Positions 35,228 to 46,848 of a stretch of 64,000 nt of DNA are shown one piece after another. This DNA comes from Zerene cesonia (taxonomy: Eukaryota > Arthropoda > Insecta > Lepidoptera > Pieridae). The number at the start of each line of letters is the position of its first letter. Position 1 is the first letter of the stretch. The notes beneath the pieces are model-generated. The model had not been told where the DNA came from and ran no database searches. It was given only the letters and a program-made list of their open reading frames with translations. The stretch spans positions 5,518,001 through 5,582,000 of the forward strand of contig NC_052110.1 in NCBI RefSeq assembly GCF_012273895.1, given 5' to 3'. The position numbers and the translations under genes are program-made.

Positions 35228-35402
35228 GCTAGCTGGAACTTGCGGCTTCACAAGCGTTTTACCCTACTAAAATGTAGCCTATGTTTTTCTCCAGACTATA
35301 ATCTATGTCTGTACTATCATACAAATCCCAAGAGAAGTTTTTGCGTGAAACTAACAAACATCCATACATTCTTACAGACTTCGCGTTTATAATGTTAGTA
35401 AG
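35228..35402 (-). mobile_element. Sister Helitron-like element
   Basis: CTAGCTGGAACTTGCGGCTT, AATGTAGCCTATGTTTTTCT, TTTTTGCGTGAAACTAACAAA and ATAATGTTAGTAAGCA. It lies directly beside the family-2 copy. Confidence 0.65.
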
Positions 35403-36810
35403 CAAATATTAACCATCTTAAGGCAAACTGTATTTATCTCGTCTTCACAAATGAAGTAAAATTAATACAACAAAAGGACGTTGGGAAACAATTCAATTGT
35501 TGTTTGAAAGTTAATTTTGTTAAGGTGTCCTCTTGAGACGAATTTGTTAGTCGCTCTGCAAGTCTTGCTTGTAGTTAAAATCTAATGTTAGCAAATACCT
35601 GTTGTATGAGTCGGATATCGTTTTTATGGAAATGATTAAAGATATGAATTATTTCTTTAAATTTTTTCATTGACAAATACTTTTTTTGACATATTTATTC
35701 TTCCTCTAAGTCGTGCCAGGATAAGTAAAAATTAAATCAAAAATAAAGTGTCGTGTGTTTTTGAAAATGTTATACGTTCGTTATACAAAATAACTTAGCC
35801 TTTAGAATCTTGAATTTTATTAAAGTACCACCAATTTCATTAACATCGGTCGGGCCGTTTAGGAGAAGTCCAATGACAAACACAGACATAGTATGTATAT
35901 ATGTCAGTTCACTTGCAAGACGTTTAAAAGTCGCCTAACAAAACATCAAATACAATGACATCATAGCAAATATATTTTGTATTAGAAATTAAGGTTGACA
36001 TAATGCAGCCGTAATTAATGGACGCTGTTGAAAACTCGACTTCATGTTCTCGTAAATTCGAATTACTTTGCATTTTCTTTGAAGTGAATTTCTGTCCTCG
36101 CAGTTTGGTAAGTAGTACTCGAATTGCAATTGTCGCGAAAGCCGTAGAAAATTAGTGTGCTTGTTATTTTTTCATCAGCCTTAACAACATCTGCAGCGAA
36201 CCTTTGAAGATAATTCATCAAGTATTGGTAAGAACATTGATAAGTTATTATAATTACAAAATTTTGGGCTAATCATATTTATTATAACTAGCCTTTGACC
36301 GCGGCTTCGTAAGCGTTAAATTTAGAGTAGTTTAACACATATAGACCTTCACAAAGTACTGTGATTGATACCTTATCACCTTCTATTATAGGTGTTTTTT
36401 TACAAACAGAGATTAGTTTAAACCCATTCATCATTGTGGACTATTTTGTAAGGTAATTTAGCTGACATTAAGCATTTTTCCTTGTAGTTCTTTTGATATA
36501 AAAAAGCTCTTGTTAAATAATGTTCTATTATGTTTTCAAAAGGTGACAGTGCAAAATCAAAAACTAGTTGTAGTTTCCATTTTTTTCTCCTTAACACTCT
36601 TCGAGGGTCTCGTATTATGATTAGAAATAAAAATACCAATAATTTTATGTAATTTTATTACAAAATATGTATCACACTATATTACAATTGTTACCGATAT
36701 ATAAACGACATATGAACAGTCAACTAAAGCACCGATATGTTTAAATATTATCCAACTATTGATATGGAAAAAACTAGAATGTATGTTCTTACATCTATCT
36801 TTTTGGTTAT
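35403..36810. other. No gene recognised
   Basis: Helitron-like remnants near 35815-35910 (TAACATCGGTCGGGCCGTTT) and 36289-36335 (CTAGCCTTTGACCGCGGCTT). No exon signals found. Confidence 0.45.
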
Positions 36811-37108
36811 ACCGGCCATCTCAGCCTGTTTGCCTGATGGAAAGCAATCACCACTGCCCATGATCATATACAGAGGTAGGTTGTTCTGAAATGCGTTGCC
36901 CGCCTTTATGGCGTAGGGGATAAGGAAGGGATTGACAACAGGAATTAAAGGATGGACTAGGAAGGGCGAGGAAAACGATACGGGCCTCTGGTTCCCCCAC
37001 CTACCGAACCAAAGTAACATTCTCATGATACTATTTCACGCCGATCTTCCGTGGGGATTTTGTACCTTCCACCCAACTCATGCCGAAGCGTGCTTGACTC
37101 CCACATAC
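36811..37108 (-). mobile_element. SINE-B, near full-length reverse copy
   Basis: Starts TACCGGCCATCTCAGCCTGT, TTGCCTGATGGAAAGCAATC and ends CATGCCGAAGCGTGCTTGAC, TCCCACATA, with TATTTCACGCCGATCTTCCG between. Confidence 0.88.
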
Positions 37109-39588
37109 TATGTACATCATTCTGATACATAATCCAATGAGAGCATTTACATTGATGAAAATCAGCGGCAAATTATTCATCTGAATTTTAATACTTTAGA
37201 GTTTAGACCAGGAAGGCTGCTATTGTAGTTAAATGACACTATTACAATTCAATTGACAGTTAATTACTATTCAATTATTAACTTTGTATGATACCTTTGA
37301 CGATAATTTTCACATTTGTCAACTTAACTGATAGATAACCTATACAGAATATATCAGGATGCCTTAAGGGCCTTAAATTTAAGGACAGTAACAGTTCATT
37401 CATATCAGTAATAGAATATCACAATACAAATATAGGTACTTATACGTTATGTATATTTACATAAGTGCTATCGTAATATGAATCTAATAGTCGTTTTACT
37501 AAAGTAGCTTTTGTTCTGAAACATTCAGATATATTAGTTTACAGAGAATAGTTGAGATAACAACTTTGTGTTGTAGCGCTCGTTGGTGTCGTGTGGATAA
37601 AAGAAGTCATATTGATCTTAAGTTCGCACAAACTTTTGCAGCAGAGAAATCGTCTACATGTCATGCTGTTATAGTTATCAAACTTGCTATTTAAATAATG
37701 TTACTTCCACAAACATAGAGTTTTATTTTTATAGAAAATTATCTAAATTTAACCTTTTAGTCTACACAAATAGAACAAAATGGACGTTCATAATTTAACA
37801 CACATTAATTCAACTGCTTCAGATTGTTGTTGAAAATAATGGTTAGGTCACAGTTCCACAATACTTAAACAATTTCTGGTAACTATTGTATCCATTTGGA
37901 AGAAAAATATGTTTTGTGTATTATATAATAGAAGTTAAATTGAGCCATCTACTTCTTCAGTACAGAAATGATTTCTTATTAACACACCTTTTAAGGCTTA
38001 AGCGTCTTTTAATGTGGACTTTAGTCCGCATCAGTCACGCTAGGCGTTCTTCAGGATTATCAAAGGTACAGATACAAATTGATCAAAATATGTTTTTTTT
38101 TTTACATTGAAAATAACTTTTACATTTCTAAACCTAGAATTATTGAAGTGGATTACGATGAGTAAATAACTACTAAAGATGGTTACTGCGATCTTATACG
38201 GATACCTAATTCATCTTTTTTCCTTTTATTACAATAAAAAAATAAATGTAAAGACATAACATTTTTTATATGTATAGCAAACACGTCAAAGACAACCTAT
38301 TACCAATAAATATACAATTAAACCGCTTGATATGTGGGGTTACGATAGAAGCAAAATTGTTATAAATTTCATGCAATTATAAGTACATAACGGAACAATA
38401 TTAAATATACATAAGGCGATCTCATTGATGTACAGTTAACAGGGTCGGTGGGGATAGGAAGCTTTCTTCACATTCCTCGTTTAAGACCGCTTGAATTGCT
38501 TAAGCGACGGCGGTATCGTGGTATCAGTATGAGAAGTAATTGTCATATTGCATTAAATTGTATACATGGATACTTAAAAAATTTACTAGTATTTATCAGT
38601 TTTTTTATATTGTGTATAAGAATGAAGATAAGGATATATGATATTTGAAAGGTTATGGTTTTTTTTGTGAAGTTTAATATTATTATTTTTAGTTAAGAAT
38701 TCAGTGTTACTGTGACATTGGTGAAGAAATTCATCAAAAACAGTCAGTTTTTTCACTTTTCCTTTCGATACTTTGTTCAATTGAAACAAATATTTATATT
38801 TTATTAAGTTTCAATTAAATCTACGTATTATATATGTAAAATTTATTAACAGAAAAAGAAAGGCTCTAGAGTTATATGCTGCTTTGAATTTTAATATCTT
38901 AACTTTGAACGGCCTACCCGTTTAAGCCCCTGCGGATGGAGAAATGTATGTATATTGTATGTACTTTCATGTTTTGATTTGGTTAAAGTTACAATTTTTT
39001 TCATTTACCGCTATCGTATCAGTCTATCGTCGCTGCGGCCTTATATTCGAGTACCTACTCAATTCTATTCAGAATTTATTCCCTTGGTCTTTATTTCTTA
39101 ATAGGATTCCGGATTGATTGAAATGTGTCTAAGGTACTTCTTCCTCATTAATTTAAATTATAATAACATCGATTAATGAGCCACGGCCTTTGCAAAACGA
39201 AACGATTCTATTTCAATCAATTGGAATGAATTACAATTGATGTTTTTAACTGGTAGACTGTTCGCTAACATTTTAATAATAATAAAATTTCATTATTTTA
39301 AAAATTATAATTAAAAACTTTATTCAATTATTCTCATTGATATGATGATTTGATTATATTGTTGTTTCCAATTTTATTAACCGCTTAAATATGTTTTATT
39401 TGATATGTACCATTAAACGATTCAAATATTTCAGTTATAGAAACTTTAAATTCTTTATTTCTACGATGATTTCAGTAGTGTAAGTATAATATTATATAAC
39501 AAAATATTATTAGTAGAGGAGACGAAGATGTCAGTGATACTAAATTTGTATGGTTATAAATGGCGGTGATGAAAATTTCGATGCTGTT
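37109..39588. other. No gene recognised
   Basis: About 2.5 kb of AT-rich sequence. Small open frames at 37886-38110 and 38448-38648 show no domain or splice-supported structure. Confidence 0.5.
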
Positions 39589-39690
39589 GTGTTGGCCAAC
39601 CCGCACTTGGCCAGCGTGGTGGATTATTACCTCAACCCTCATAGGAGGCCTGTGTCCCAGCAGTAAGAACATATATGGGCTGATGACGAA
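39589..39690 (+). mobile_element. tRNA-SINE 3' tail fragment
   Basis: CACTTGGCCAGCGTGGTGG, CCTCATAGGAGGCCTGTGTC, CCAGCAGTAAGAACATATAT and GGGCTGATGACGA match the end of the SINE at 43.8 kb. Confidence 0.85.
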
Positions 39691-42525
39691 AATTTCGATA
39701 GACAAGTTATCAAACACATGTTTATAAATAAAAAATATTATTTTCTAAAAAAATTTTTCATAAAATACGAGTCATCTGGTTATCAGATGAAGGTCGACCT
39801 CATACAGGCTCTTAGTCTGTATGTACTTCTATAAGTATATACACGTCAACTGGACGGGATTTAAAACCAAATTTCTTTAATCAAAATATATTTCATAAAT
39901 ATTCCTTCACCATACTTCATATGGTATTCAGAAGTGTTATTAAATTCCATTAAAGAAGAAAGAAAACGTCATTAAGCAACTAAAAATACCCAAGAAGAAA
40001 TATTTAGGTTACATTTTTTAAGTCTTAATAAGTAATATAGATGCCTGTCTTGGTCGGCAAAAGAAAGGGCGCCTATCACAATGGATAATCGACTTTAAAA
40101 TTATGTAAGGGATAGATAAATTGATGCGGGCCCCAGGCCAGGGTACCGGTACCGGATAACGGTATTATTACGTTCTGTACCGGATACGCGTTACAGATAT
40201 CCGGTACGGGATACCGGATTACAGATGTTTTTTTTGCGCTTTGATATAAAACATTAAAATTCAATACAATCAATATATTTTTACATACTGCGTAAGTATT
40301 ATTCTATTTAACTATTTTCAATAATTAGAGTCTATAACAGTATCACTATTTGATATATTCTTAAAGTTATTAAATTCTATGAAATCTATAATTTGGTGTT
40401 CAAATTATTTTACTTTCTATATACTTATCTAGACAGTATTCAATCAATTTTTAATTTACAAAAAATATTTAACCCATCATATCAATGATATAATCAATCA
40501 ATATTATATTATAGCAGCTGCGTCGGCTCCGCCCGGGTAGGCCCGGGATGAAAACAAAATAAAATATAGCCTATGACACTCACAGATAACGTGGCTTAAT
40601 ATTGGAAAGAGTGTTTTTAAAATCGGTTCAGTAGATCCAGTGATTTCGCTATACAATGCCACAAAACTCACGTTCATTCACCAAGTTCACATGTTTTAAT
40701 TATTTATTACACTTTTTACAGAAAATGATTTTAAACTTAAAAATATCCACGTTTTCAACAGGTACCTTATCAACTTATATTTTATTTATATAAAATCTAC
40801 ACATTTTGTGATTATTCTTCATATTATGAATATTCTTATACTTACAGTTTTTTTATTTCCCCAATAAAAAATGCTTTTTGTTTTCGATAGGTTTTCGTAA
40901 CCAGATTAACATTATTTCATTCAAAATCCAATACTCGTAATGCGCTTGTAGACATTTTATGACAAATAGAAAAATATTATGTTTGATAAAATAATTACAA
41001 TATTAAACAAATTCGGTTATAATTCCTATAAAGACTAATAAGGGGACTACAAGAGCTGTAATCACGTACGCACACATTTATGCAACCAACGAATCAACGG
41101 CCACGGGCAGCTCCGTCGGTACCTACATACGTCTTAATAAGAATATGCAGTTGACCGAAATATTATAATTTTACTTTTTTTTTTTTTTTAATCATTTATT
41201 TAGAGGGCTTTTAAACTGCTGTTTATGTCAGCCCCATTGAAACAAAAAAAAACTTATAAACTAAATACAAACTTCATTAAAATAAAAGGAGATTAAAACA
41301 AAACAAATCTTACTCTGCTAAACACTGCAGAAACAAAAGAATAACATACGTCGTGAAAGTCTAAGGACTTGGTTCATAGACAGACAGAAAGGATCTTACT
41401 AGTTCATAAATAATTTTACTTAAAAAATAAAACTCTACAAAATTACGATATTGCTTGAAGAATAATTAGACATCAAATTAGAACGATTATGGTGGTATTT
41501 AATCGTTAAATCGTTAAAAATGTTAGGTATCTTGATTTTTTATATGCATCATATTTGTACTACTGTTATCAATGCACTATCAAATCTGCATATATTCTGC
41601 ACTGCAGTGGTTCCTATGCATTGAAACATTATAAACACACGTATTTCGCTCCTGTAGCCGCCTTAATCAATAATAAAAAGAAAGAAAACAACGCAATAAT
41701 GTAGTTTTTCTTACAATCAAAATTCTTTGAAGAAACCCGCGAAAATAACTCGCCACTAATTGTTACTAATTTAAACAGAAACAAATCATCGTTTAACAGC
41801 AAAGATAAATCAGAAAGCGAAACCAGACGTCCAAACGCATTGTGTACAATACTTGTTCCCATAGAAATTCTTCCGTTACCAGCCTTCTAGATGTTTCTAG
41901 AACGAACTAGGTCACCTCACGTCACCGTAGCGAGCTAGAATAATTAGCAGTGACGCCAGCAAGAGGCTAATGTAACTGGTTGTTGTTTTAACTCCACTCT
42001 GCAGTTCAGCGAGGCTGGAACCTGGGATAAATTTAAATTAATTAGTTTTTTAATTATAGCTAACTGAGATTAATATTTACGTTTGAGTTCTGGGTTTGTA
42101 AGAGGAATTTGATACGTAGCAGATTCGTTGAATGCTTACCGCATTCTTTTTTAGTTTTAGATGAAAAACTTTTGGATAGCGTTTTAAATCTGTTAAAAAG
42201 TAGGTATATTTTTCATGTGTCGTTTTTTTGCTGAATGTTTTGGTTCTTTCAGTATGTGTGCAAGAATTTTGGTGATAACTAGATTTAAATAGTATGGTAA
42301 AAAATAATTCTGAGTTCTGAGTTATATTCTACCATAATTGCAATGGAATACCTACAATATGTATCAATAAAATTTAAATAACAAAACCCTGTATTATTGT
42401 GTTGTATCGGACATTTTGTTATCGAGATTTGACATTGAGTATTGTATTTAACTAGATAAGCCCTTTCATATGATACCCATATTAAAGGAGTTGTAAAAAA
42501 TGTTTAAATCCGATATTTAATTGCG
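39691..42525. other. No gene recognised; some repeat remnants
   Basis: Holds a cluster of CCGGTA motifs (40133-40220), a Helitron-like reverse remnant at 40514-40690 (GCAGCTGCGTCGGCTCCGCC) and a poly-T run at 41175-41189. A 77-codon minus-strand frame (41629-41862) has a hydrophobic end but no recognisable domain. Confidence 0.45.
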
Positions 42526-42665
42526 GTCGAGATCTTTGATCGATTTTCATCAAAAATACCCAAAAACCACCTTAAAAATCGGGTTTTCTAATTAAAAAAA
42601 CCGCATTAAAATCGGTTCATCCATTTCAGAGCTACAATGCCATAGATACACACACAGACTACACA
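42526..42665. repeat. Dispersed Helitron-like or other repeat
   Basis: CCGCATTAAAATCGGTTCAT, CCATTTCAGAGCTACAATGC and CATAGATACACACACAGACT form a block common in lepidopteran repeats; class uncertain. Confidence 0.5.
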
Positions 42666-43361
42666 TGGATTATCACTTCAGTTGCGTCAGAGGTTAAAAA
42701 TCGTCAGCCACAACTCTCCAAGTCATACTCCCAAATACTAGGTTTACTTCATAACTTCACTTAGTCGTAACATTAGGCGGGCAAGATTATGGCATAAGTT
42801 TAATCGTTGGATCCCACAACTTTATACTGTGTTACCAACAAATTATTTTAGTTTCATATCTTTGGCGTTGGATATTATGATTAATGAAAATTCAGTGATG
42901 TGAAGAAGACAAAGCGTCGCATTTAATATTATATTTTGTATTGACACTATTTTATCTTCGCCTATATTTTTGTATGTAACCGACTCTTATTTACTCGACT
43001 GTGGCTTATATTACTAAATTTTACACATTTTATATTGACCTTAACAAATTTTTGTCATACCGTTTCTTAGTCCGCAGTATTTAAATTACCTAATTACCTG
43101 TATACCAAAACTTTATACCTCAAAAACCGATTTAAATAAGAGAAATAAGACATAGCTAATTATTTATTCTTAGGGTAATTTTAAATAGCTTATTATTAGT
43201 TTATTACCATCCAATAAAATTTGTATCTATAATCAAAAACATAATGCTGAAAAATATGTTTGTTTCAATGCACTAAAGTCATACACTGGAAGACTGACAG
43301 ACAGACTGAAAGTAAAAAAACTTTTGTATATTATGTACGTGATATCTAAGTGCCATACGCT

Positions 43362-43395
43362 ATATATGTGGCACGGGCGAAGCCGGGGCGATTCA
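43362..43395 (+). mobile_element. Helitron-like family 2, 3' tail
   Basis: ATATATGTGGCACGGGCGAA, GCCGGGGCG only; the rest of the element is not recognisable. Confidence 0.6.
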
Positions 43396-43786
43396 CAGTA
43401 TAATATAATACGTAGGTCGAATTTCGCCCTTAGCTGGTTCTCAAAAACAAGCACTAACTATTATGCTTGATTGTATTATGCCTACAGTAAGCCTATATAC
43501 CACGTGCCAGGCATGGAGTATCCCTGGGGAATCCAGGATGGACGTCTAATCATTTATATACATAATTAATGTATAATTTACAATGTAAAGAGATTATTAT
43601 ACAATGGGAATTGGGTGATGAATGCGAATACTCAAGACATTGCAATTAACCTTTGTTTAATATTAATATAAAGAACTTTGTATTTATCTAAAAATAAAAA
43701 TTGAAACATAATTTTTCTTTTCATATGCTTTATATAAAAAAAACTTATCATTTATAACACTGATATTTCATAACTATTTTTAATGT

Positions 43787-44127
43787 AAAACTTGAACATG
43801 CACACATATAGCAGTGGTGGCTCAGTGGTGAGGACTTCGGACTTCAAAATCGATAAGTCGGGATTCGAGACCGGGCGAGCGTGCAGGAAATAATCTTTTT
43901 TTTCAATTTATCTGCACGTGTGGATAACATCACCACTACTCGAAACGGTGAAGGAAAACTTCGTGAGGAAACCGGAATGTCTAAGAATTAAAAAGTTCGA
44001 CGACATGTGACATCTGCCAACTCGAACTTGGCCAGCGTGGTGGATTATGGCCTGAACCCTCATAGGAGGCCTGTGTCCCAGCAGTGAGAACATATATGGG
44101 CTGATGATGATGATGAAAAACTTGAAC
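43787..44127 (+). mobile_element. Full-length tRNA-derived SINE with (TGA)n tail and 11-bp target duplications
   Basis: AAAACTTGAAC flanks at 43787-43797 and 44117-44127. The element has A box GTGGCTCAGTGGTGAGGACT and B box GGATTCGAGACCGGG. The body runs through CGTGTGGATAACATCACCAC, CGAAACGGTGAAGGAAAAC, CTTGGCCAGCGTGGTGGATT and GTCCCAGCAGTGAGAACAT. It ends in GATGATGATGATGA. This is the reference copy for the family here; RNA polymerase III promoter boxes are inferred from the tRNA resemblance. Confidence 0.93.
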
Positions 44128-44282
44128 CGCCTTCAAAAAAGCTTATAAATCTTTGACCCAATTTAAAGTTATGAGGTAAATAAGCCTATGTTTCTATAAT
44201 GTATTATATAATATAATATCTTATATAATGAAGTTAATAAAACATGCCTTAAAATTTAGTTTTGCTTTCAGCAAAGATACGA

Positions 44283-44474
44283 ATCTATATAAAATAGTAG
44301 GTGACACGGCAAACGCTGTTGTGCCCTATGATTAAGGGGTATGAAAAATAGACGTTGGCCAATTCTCAGACCTACCCGATATGCACACAAAATTTCACGA
44401 GAATCGGTCCAGTCCTTCCGGAGGAGTATGGTAACTAACATTGTGACACAAGAATTTTATACACATAAAGATAA
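44283..44474 (-). repeat. Dispersed repeat (GACACGGCAAACGCTGTTGT type)
   Basis: GGTGACACGGCAAACGCTGT, CAAAATTTCACGAGAATCGG, TCCAGTCCTTCCGGAGGAGT and TTATACACATAAAGAT. Single copy here; the layout resembles the Helitron-like families. Strand is a guess. Confidence 0.5.
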
Positions 44475-44807
44475 TTAATCTTTCAAAATACAATTGACCG
44501 CATACAATTCTGTCGATCTAATTACAGATGATGCCTACATTATTCCCATTGTCCAAATTTTAATATAATAATAACAACTATAAGCCATTAACAAACGGTT
44601 CAGTTAAACAAAACATATACAATTTTCGGGCATTACGCCAAACAATTATAGCACATAAAACAATGCTCTTAAGCGTTATAGTCCGGCGAATGTTATACGT
44701 TAATTAAAATTAAACTATCATTTGCGTCAACGATCAAAAATAATAGTTAGTGCTTTGTGAATGAAAACAGCGTTAGCACGAAATTCGGCCTCCATAATGT
44801 ACTATAC

Positions 44808-44950
44808 TGTCCGCTGCGGCTTCGCCCGTGGTACATACAAAGTCTAGTGCTGTCATAGATGGACATATATAGTGAAAGAAATATTTAAATCGGTTCAGTA
44901 GTTCCTGGGTTGAGCGCGAACAAACAAACAATCGTTTTATGTTATTAGTT
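44808..44950 (-). mobile_element. Helitron-like family 2, diverged reverse copy
   Basis: GTCCGCTGCGGCTTCGCCCG, TGGTACATACAAAGTC, AATCGGTTCAGTAGTTCCTG and ATGTTATTAG. Confidence 0.7.
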
Positions 44951-45018
44951 TGAAGTGCTATAATAAGGGCAGTTGAAGACTACTCCCTTAGAGTATGTAA
45001 ATACTGCGTATGTAAAAA

Positions 45019-45075
45019 ACTAGTTGTGTCGCGCGGTTTCACCCGCGGATGAACCCAAACGGGCAATAGCAAGTA
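45019..45075 (-). mobile_element. Helitron-like 3' end fragment
   Basis: CTAGTTGTGTCGCGCGGTTT, CACCCGCGGATGAACCC gives a hairpin and CTAG on the minus strand. Confidence 0.5.
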
Positions 45076-45339
45076 TTTATATAGATCATAACTCATATAG
45101 ATGTATTATTTGAAAGAATATTGATCGATCCTAGGATCTCTATGAAATATATATATCATAGATCTGATAAAACATCAAATCTGATCAGATCTGGTAGTTC
45201 AAGACATTTTATAATCCTCTTAATCCATCAATGATTGAACTGCTGAGCCGGCTGTAAATCAAGAAGTCCTGAATTCAATTTTAAAATGCGCAATCGGTAA
45301 GCGCTATCGGAATCGCAAATTGAATTAATCTTAACATCG

Positions 45340-46268
45340 CTTTACTATTTCTGCCTTTGCTTTTCTTTAATCGCTTCAATTATTTCTTCAGCCGATAGAA
45401 TATTCTAGGAAGTTCCAAACACTATCACATCACACACATCATTACAAACAGTGCAGAGAACTTTTCGTTTGCGCGATTCAGAAATGTGTCGCTAAACCAT
45501 GTATCTAAGCTTGACACTTGCAAAAACCATCCAGTGCAACAGTGTAACGAGTTGAAACCATACAAACGTGTAACATAACCCTATCGGATAAAGTTGGTAA
45601 AGTTAAGAGCGCAGCGAGTAATAATCTATGAAACTTTACCGCTAGTGGGTAAAGTGAGACACTACAGTTTCACAAGTTAGCCGGGTAATGTTACCTTGGT
45701 TTAGTGGAAAGGCGACGCTTTAGCTCGATTAGTGGTTCCCTAAATCATTATCAATGCTGGAGGTATGTTTAAATGCCTTCACAAGTAAATATTTGATCTT
45801 ATTGAATTTATGGTTGCTGTTTGAAGTAAGATTTGTAGGGATGAAATTATTTGGGTGTTAATGTTAATAAATTAAATACGCAATTGAAATTGTCCCTGGG
45901 AATCGAAATATCCTGAATTTTGGACTTAACTATATAATATAATGATCATATTTTAAGTCTGTATTAAAGATTACATTTCTCAATAACTCTAAAGTGTAGT
46001 AAATAGTACTTTCCTCAATAACTTTAGAAAGTATACTCGTTTAAGAGAGGAATTTAACGTGGAAATTTAGTCAACTCTCATTTTAAAGTAGCATAACATT
46101 TTTGAGAATTTTCGCGTCAGTTATGTACCTCCTAAATATTCAGAAAAGAAACAATTAGGTTTTTTTGTGCTTACTATTCACATCATCGATGAAGAGAATA
46201 CATCATTTCTTGATACATTTCTTATTAGCAATATGCAAGATCTGTAAGCAAAGGTTCGAGTAAGTTAC
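45340..46268. other. Region just downstream of the last recognised Dpr-like exon
   Basis: Mostly repeat-free. It should be the start of the intron after 46269. Repeated GGTAAAGT-type motifs occur at about 45595-45660. No continuing exon of Dpr type was recognised. Confidence 0.4.
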
Positions 46269-46365
46269 CTTGCAACACATGTACTCGGGTGACAGCCTTC
46301 ATTTGTATGGGTGATTCCAAAGCACAGGTGTAATTCCCAGCATCATCTAATTTCAGACGAGCCAC
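46269..46365 (-). CDS. Dpr-like gene, exon closing Ig domain 2
   Basis: This 97-base exon (32 codons plus one base) follows acceptor ATTCTCTCGCAG and ends CAAG|GTAACT. Its peptide VARLKLDDAGNYTCAL holds the DxGxYxC motif of the F strand. It ends TRVHVLQ plus G, matching the family's VHVL.G end of domain 2, where Dpr genes usually have a phase-1 intron before the C-terminal exon. It is too short and intron-bounded to show as a free reading frame. It is joined in phase to the exon at 53355-53557 across a 6989-base intron full of repeats. The next exon was not recognised. Confidence 0.88.
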
Positions 46366-46808
46366 CTGCGAGAGAATACATGTTTTAGTCATATCGTTAT
46401 ATTATTTAATAAACTTAATTATAGAAGGAAATAATATTTTATTAATACTACAATAAAATCTTAAAAAAAAGGGATGAAAGTGTAGAAATTTTTTTAGATT
46501 TATTATTTTGTGTGTTTATCTTTCTGTTGTATTAAGAGTATTTTAATTCGATATAACTTTTGCATTTACAAGTTATCTGTTTGAATAATATAGACTAAAT
46601 TTATGTAAGTGTATTTAAATGAGTGTTGTATATATTCTTAATGAATTATTTTATGTTTTTTGTACTGCATATGATAAACTTTGATTAAACACATTTTTAG
46701 CTCATATAGTCCTCTTAAATGATATTATTTCCATATACAGTTAGATAGGGTATAAAAATACCTTTTTTGTTTCATGCAAACACACACACACACACGCACA
46801 CGCACACG

Positions 46809-46848
<40 letters not shown>

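Noticed and set aside
41629..41862. 77-codon minus-strand frame with a hydrophobic end, as a C-terminal exon of the Dpr-like gene
   Set aside because: Acceptors that could continue the phase after VHVLQG meet stops or lack a pyrimidine tract. The peptide has no Dpr C-terminal resemblance.
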